Positions 8,157 through 9,668 of a stretch of DNA of 9,668 bases are shown in pieces (position 1 is the stretch's first letter; the number at the start of each line of letters is the position of its first letter). The position numbers and the translations under genes were made by a program. The notes under the pieces were generated by a model. It was not told the DNA's origin. It saw only the letters and a program-made list of their open reading frames with translations, and searched no databases. Source of the DNA: Conexibacter sp. (GTDB lineage Bacteria; Actinomycetota; Thermoleophilia; Solirubrobacterales; Solirubrobacteraceae); the NCBI GenBank assembly GCA_025964055.1, contig JAOPZP010000098.1, positions 1 through 9,668 of the forward strand, read 5' to 3'.

Positions 8157-8372
8157 ATGGCTCAGCGCATCTCGATCGGCTTCCAGGCCAGCCCCCCGCT
8201 GGTGACCCGCGTCAGCGACGACGAGCTCAGCCGTCTGCGCGACGCCCTCGGCAACGAGGGCTGGCACGACGTCGAGGCCGACGACGGGTCGATCCGCCTG
8301 AACCTGCAGTACGTCCTCTGGCTGCGCGTCGAGAAGGACGAGCAGCGCGTGGGTTTCGGTATCGCCAGCTGA
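8157..8372 (+). CDS. Small DUF3107-like protein
   Basis: A 71-residue acidic, soluble protein with no signal peptide or membrane segment. It opens with a beta-strand-like RISIGFQ, followed by a helix-like SDDELSRLRDALG. A beta-rich half ends in YVLWLRVEKDEQRVGFG. The I-x-IG start and the R-VGFG end resemble the DUF3107 family of small actinobacterial proteins of unknown function. This is recall of a pattern, and the middle portion is not a clear match. The reading frame shows the same strong G/C third-base bias as its neighbours, supporting a real gene. No SD precedes the ATG, but a TANNNT box is correctly spaced for a leaderless message. A strong palindrome lies 8 bp past the stop. Confidence 0.7.
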   Translation: MAQRISIGFQASPPLVTRVSDDELSRLRDALGNEGWHDVEADDGSIRLNLQYVLWLRVEKDEQRVGFGIAS

Positions 8373-8380
8373 CCGGAACT

Positions 8381-8394
8381 CCCCCGATCGGGGG
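8381..8394 (+). terminator. GC palindrome terminator after the small gene
   Basis: The 14-bp perfect palindrome CCCCCGATCGGGGG starts 8 bp after the stop codon at 8372. The flanks CCGGA (8373-8377) and TCCGG (8404-8408) can pair around it and lengthen the stem. There is no U-tract. It probably separates the epimerase/small-gene transcript from the leader that follows. Confidence 0.55.
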
Positions 8395-8415
8395 GTGACT
8401 GTGTCCGGTAACCGG

Positions 8416-8676
8416 GCGAACGTCTCAAGTTTGGGTTCGCGGTCCAGTGCATCCGGCCTGACGGGCTAGGCGCGGTCGGATCGCCCGAGAAATCAAGGTT
8501 TTCTGGGCACTGGACGTTCCCGCGCAATGCGGGCGGGCGGCCAGAACTGAAGCTCCGCAAACATTTCTGGACGAATGTTCCATGCCGCGCGGGCCGCGGC
8601 CTGTCATGTTGTGCCCCGCTGGGTGGTCGCCCCCCGGCACGGAACGGTCCAACGGCTCGCCGGTCGGCGCGAGTCC
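8416..8676 (+). ncRNA. Candidate structured leader RNA upstream of the glycosyltransferase
   Basis: No ORF of note lies on the plus strand here. The region is tiled with perfect complementary arms, coordinates read by eye: 8416-8421/8435-8440; a 9-bp stem 8442-8450/8507-8515 enclosing two further hairpins (8451-8459 with 8468-8481, bulged, and 8484-8492 with 8500-8507, bulged), giving a three-way junction; 8519-8523/8529-8533; 8541-8546/8565-8570 or the competing 8560-8565/8574-8579; 8584-8589/8595-8600; 8611-8615/8636-8640; and 8656-8661/8666-8673 just before the SD. Several stems contain A/T pairs, so they are not simply GC noise. No known riboswitch or small-RNA signature could be recognised. 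A cis-acting leader, an independent small RNA or a DNA-level element are all possible. No promoter for it could be identified with confidence. Confidence 0.4.
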
Positions 8677-8698
8677 CCAGGAGAAGGAACTCCGATAG

Positions 8699-9532
8699 AT
8701 GCAAGCTCTTGACACCGAGGACAACTTGGCCCTCTCCAGTAGTCGATTCATTCCACGGCTCCCCGCCGGGGCGCCGACGGTCAGCGTCGTGGTGCCGACG
8801 CTCAACGAAGCGGCCAACCTCGCGCATGTCTTCGCAGTGATCCCGGCCGACGTCCACGAGATCCTGGTCGTCGACGGGCACTCGACCGACGACACCGTGG
8901 CGATGGCGCGCATGTTGCGCCCCGACGTCCGCATCGTCCTCCAGAACGGCAAGGGCAAGGGCAACGCCCTCGCGTGCGGTTTCGCGGCGTCCACCGGTGA
9001 GATCATCGTCATGATGGACGCCGACGGATCGACCAATCCGCGCGAGATCCCGGCCTTCGTGCAGACGCTGATGGACGGCGCGGACTTCGCCAAGGGCACA
9101 CGCTTCGGCCACGGCGGTGGCAGCTCCGACATCACCTGGCACCGCGACCTCGGCAACAAGGTGCTCAACGGCATCGTCAACGTGCTGTTCGGCACCGAGT
9201 ACACCGACCTCTGCTACGGGTACAACGCCTTCTGGGCGCGGTGCCTCAAGCACATGCAGATCGACTGCGACGGCTTCGAGGTCGAGACGCTGATGAACGT
9301 GCGCATCGCTCGCTCCGGGATGAAGATCCAGGAGGTCGGCAGCCACGAACTCGAGCGGATGTACGGCGAGAGCAAGCTTCACCCGACGCGCGACGGGCTG
9401 CGCGTCCTGCGCACGATCCTCAGCGAGCGGATGCGCGCCCAGCCGGAGCCGTGCGACATCAGCTGGCGTCCCGAGTACCGGGAACTGCACCGCAACGACA
9501 TTCCGGGCCACCTCGCTCTGGCGACCGCCTGA
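8699..9532 (+). CDS. Family 2 glycosyltransferase (dolichyl-phosphate-mannose-synthase-like)
   Basis: A 277-residue GT-A-fold transferase of family GT2. The nucleotide-sugar site is shown by SVVVPTLNEAANL (29-41), LVVDGHSTDDT (56-66) and the DxD metal motif in MMDADGST (105-112). GKGKGNAL (85-92) and TDLCYGYNAFW (169-179) are typical of the polyprenyl-phosphate sugar transferase branch. No membrane helices are visible, so it should be a soluble or peripheral enzyme on the cytosolic face, acting on a polyprenyl-phosphate or glycan acceptor. The precise sugar cannot be assigned. ATG 8699 is preceded by AGGAGAAGGA (8679-8688), a conventional SD unlike the leaderless genes upstream. A secreted protein gene follows after 35 bp, probably in the same transcript. 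The unusual structured region lies directly upstream. Confidence 0.88.
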   Translation: MQALDTEDNLALSSSRFIPRLPAGAPTVSVVVPTLNEAANLAHVFAVIPADVHEILVVDGHSTDDTVAMARMLRPDVRIVLQNGKGKGNALACGFAASTGEIIVMMDADGSTNPREIPAFVQTLMDGADFAKGTRFGHGGGSSDITWHRDLGNKVLNGIVNVLFGTEYTDLCYGYNAFWARCLKHMQIDCDGFEVETLMNVRIARSGMKIQEVGSHELERMYGESKLHPTRDGLRVLRTILSERMRAQPEPCDISWRPEYRELHRNDIPGHLALATA

Positions 9533-9567
9533 TTCCCTTCAAGCTCTACAACAACCGGAGAACATCT

Positions 9568-9668
9568 ATGAAGCGCAGCAAGCTTCTCGTCGCCTTGGGC
9601 ATCATGGCCATGGCGTCGCTCGGGACGACGGGCATCGCGTCGGCCCACACCCCGTCCAAGAGCACCCA
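9568..9668 (+). CDS. Secreted protein, 5' part only
   Basis: The first 33 codons of a gene that runs off the window. The N-terminus is a classical Sec signal peptide: MKRSK, a hydrophobic core LLVALGIMAMASLGTTGI, and a cleavage site after ASA, with mature protein starting HTPSKST. GGAG (9557-9560) lies 7 nt before the ATG, a good SD. The mature part is too short to classify; the few visible residues are rich in Ser, Thr, Pro and Lys. It begins 35 bp after the glycosyltransferase and is likely cotranscribed, so it might be a substrate or partner of cell-surface glycan assembly (inference). Confidence 0.75.
   Translation, partial: MKRSKLLVALGIMAMASLGTTGIASAHTPSKST

Noticed and set aside
8451..8481. 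mini-ykkC (guanidine-II) motif, because ACGG appears in one hairpin loop and ACGA occurs at 8571
   Set aside because: The second site is not properly placed in a matching loop, stem spacing is wrong, and the downstream gene is a glycosyltransferase rather than a guanidine-related gene.
8642..8666. ECF-sigma-type promoter starting with GGAAC
   Set aside because: No convincing -10 element (CGTC/GTCT type) is found at the proper distance.
8373..8698. c-di-GMP, c-di-AMP (ydaO), cobalamin, glycine, 6C, RNase P or SRP RNA
   Set aside because: None of the conserved core sequences I can recall for these classes are present. C-runs at 8381 and 8630 are in or near stems rather than in loops as 6C requires.

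Overview
The window is very GC-rich (strong G/C preference at third codon positions) and densely packed with genes. Gene content and style fit a high-GC actinobacterium. A deep-branching one such as Thermoleophilia/Solirubrobacterales is my inference from general familiarity, not from a database search. Supporting hints are GTG starts, ATGA-type overlaps, methylmalonyl-CoA epimerase, a DUF1385 protein, and several genes whose start codon lies 6-8 nt after a TANNNT -10 box with no Shine-Dalgarno (SD) sequence, the signature of leaderless transcripts.

Layout, left to right. (1) 8-316 (+): end of a probable azlCD branched-chain amino-acid exporter operon. (2) 569-1891 (-): rarA/mgsA, a replication-fork AAA+ ATPase, with a 15-bp perfect hairpin just beyond its end. 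(3) 1999-3282 (+): M20 metallopeptidase, overlapping by ATGA a DUF1385 membrane protein (3279-4109). (4) A minus-strand unit read from 5846 down to 4106: YceI-family lipid-binding protein, NAD(P)H-dependent FMN reductase and TetR regulator. Its promoter carries two near-identical inverted-repeat operators 35 bp apart. (5) 6007-7704 (+): an unusual FtsH-like membrane AAA+ protease, divergent from the yceI unit and probably sharing its promoter region. (6) 7734-8147 and 8157-8372 (+): methylmalonyl-CoA epimerase and a small DUF3107-like protein, each with a leaderless-type promoter. (7) 8373-8698: a 326-bp gap tiled almost end to end with perfect hairpins, including a three-way-junction fold. 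It leads into (8) a soluble family-2 glycosyltransferase (8699-9532) and (9) the start of a secreted protein (9568 to the window edge). These last two have conventional SD sites.

The metabolic genes look like ordinary housekeeping. The parts that deserve attention are the twin-operator control region of the yceI-reductase-tetR unit, the one-membrane-segment FtsH paralogue beside it, the stop-codon/-10-box overlaps, and the structured leader ahead of the glycosyltransferase. No mobile elements, CRISPR arrays, tRNA or rRNA genes were seen.
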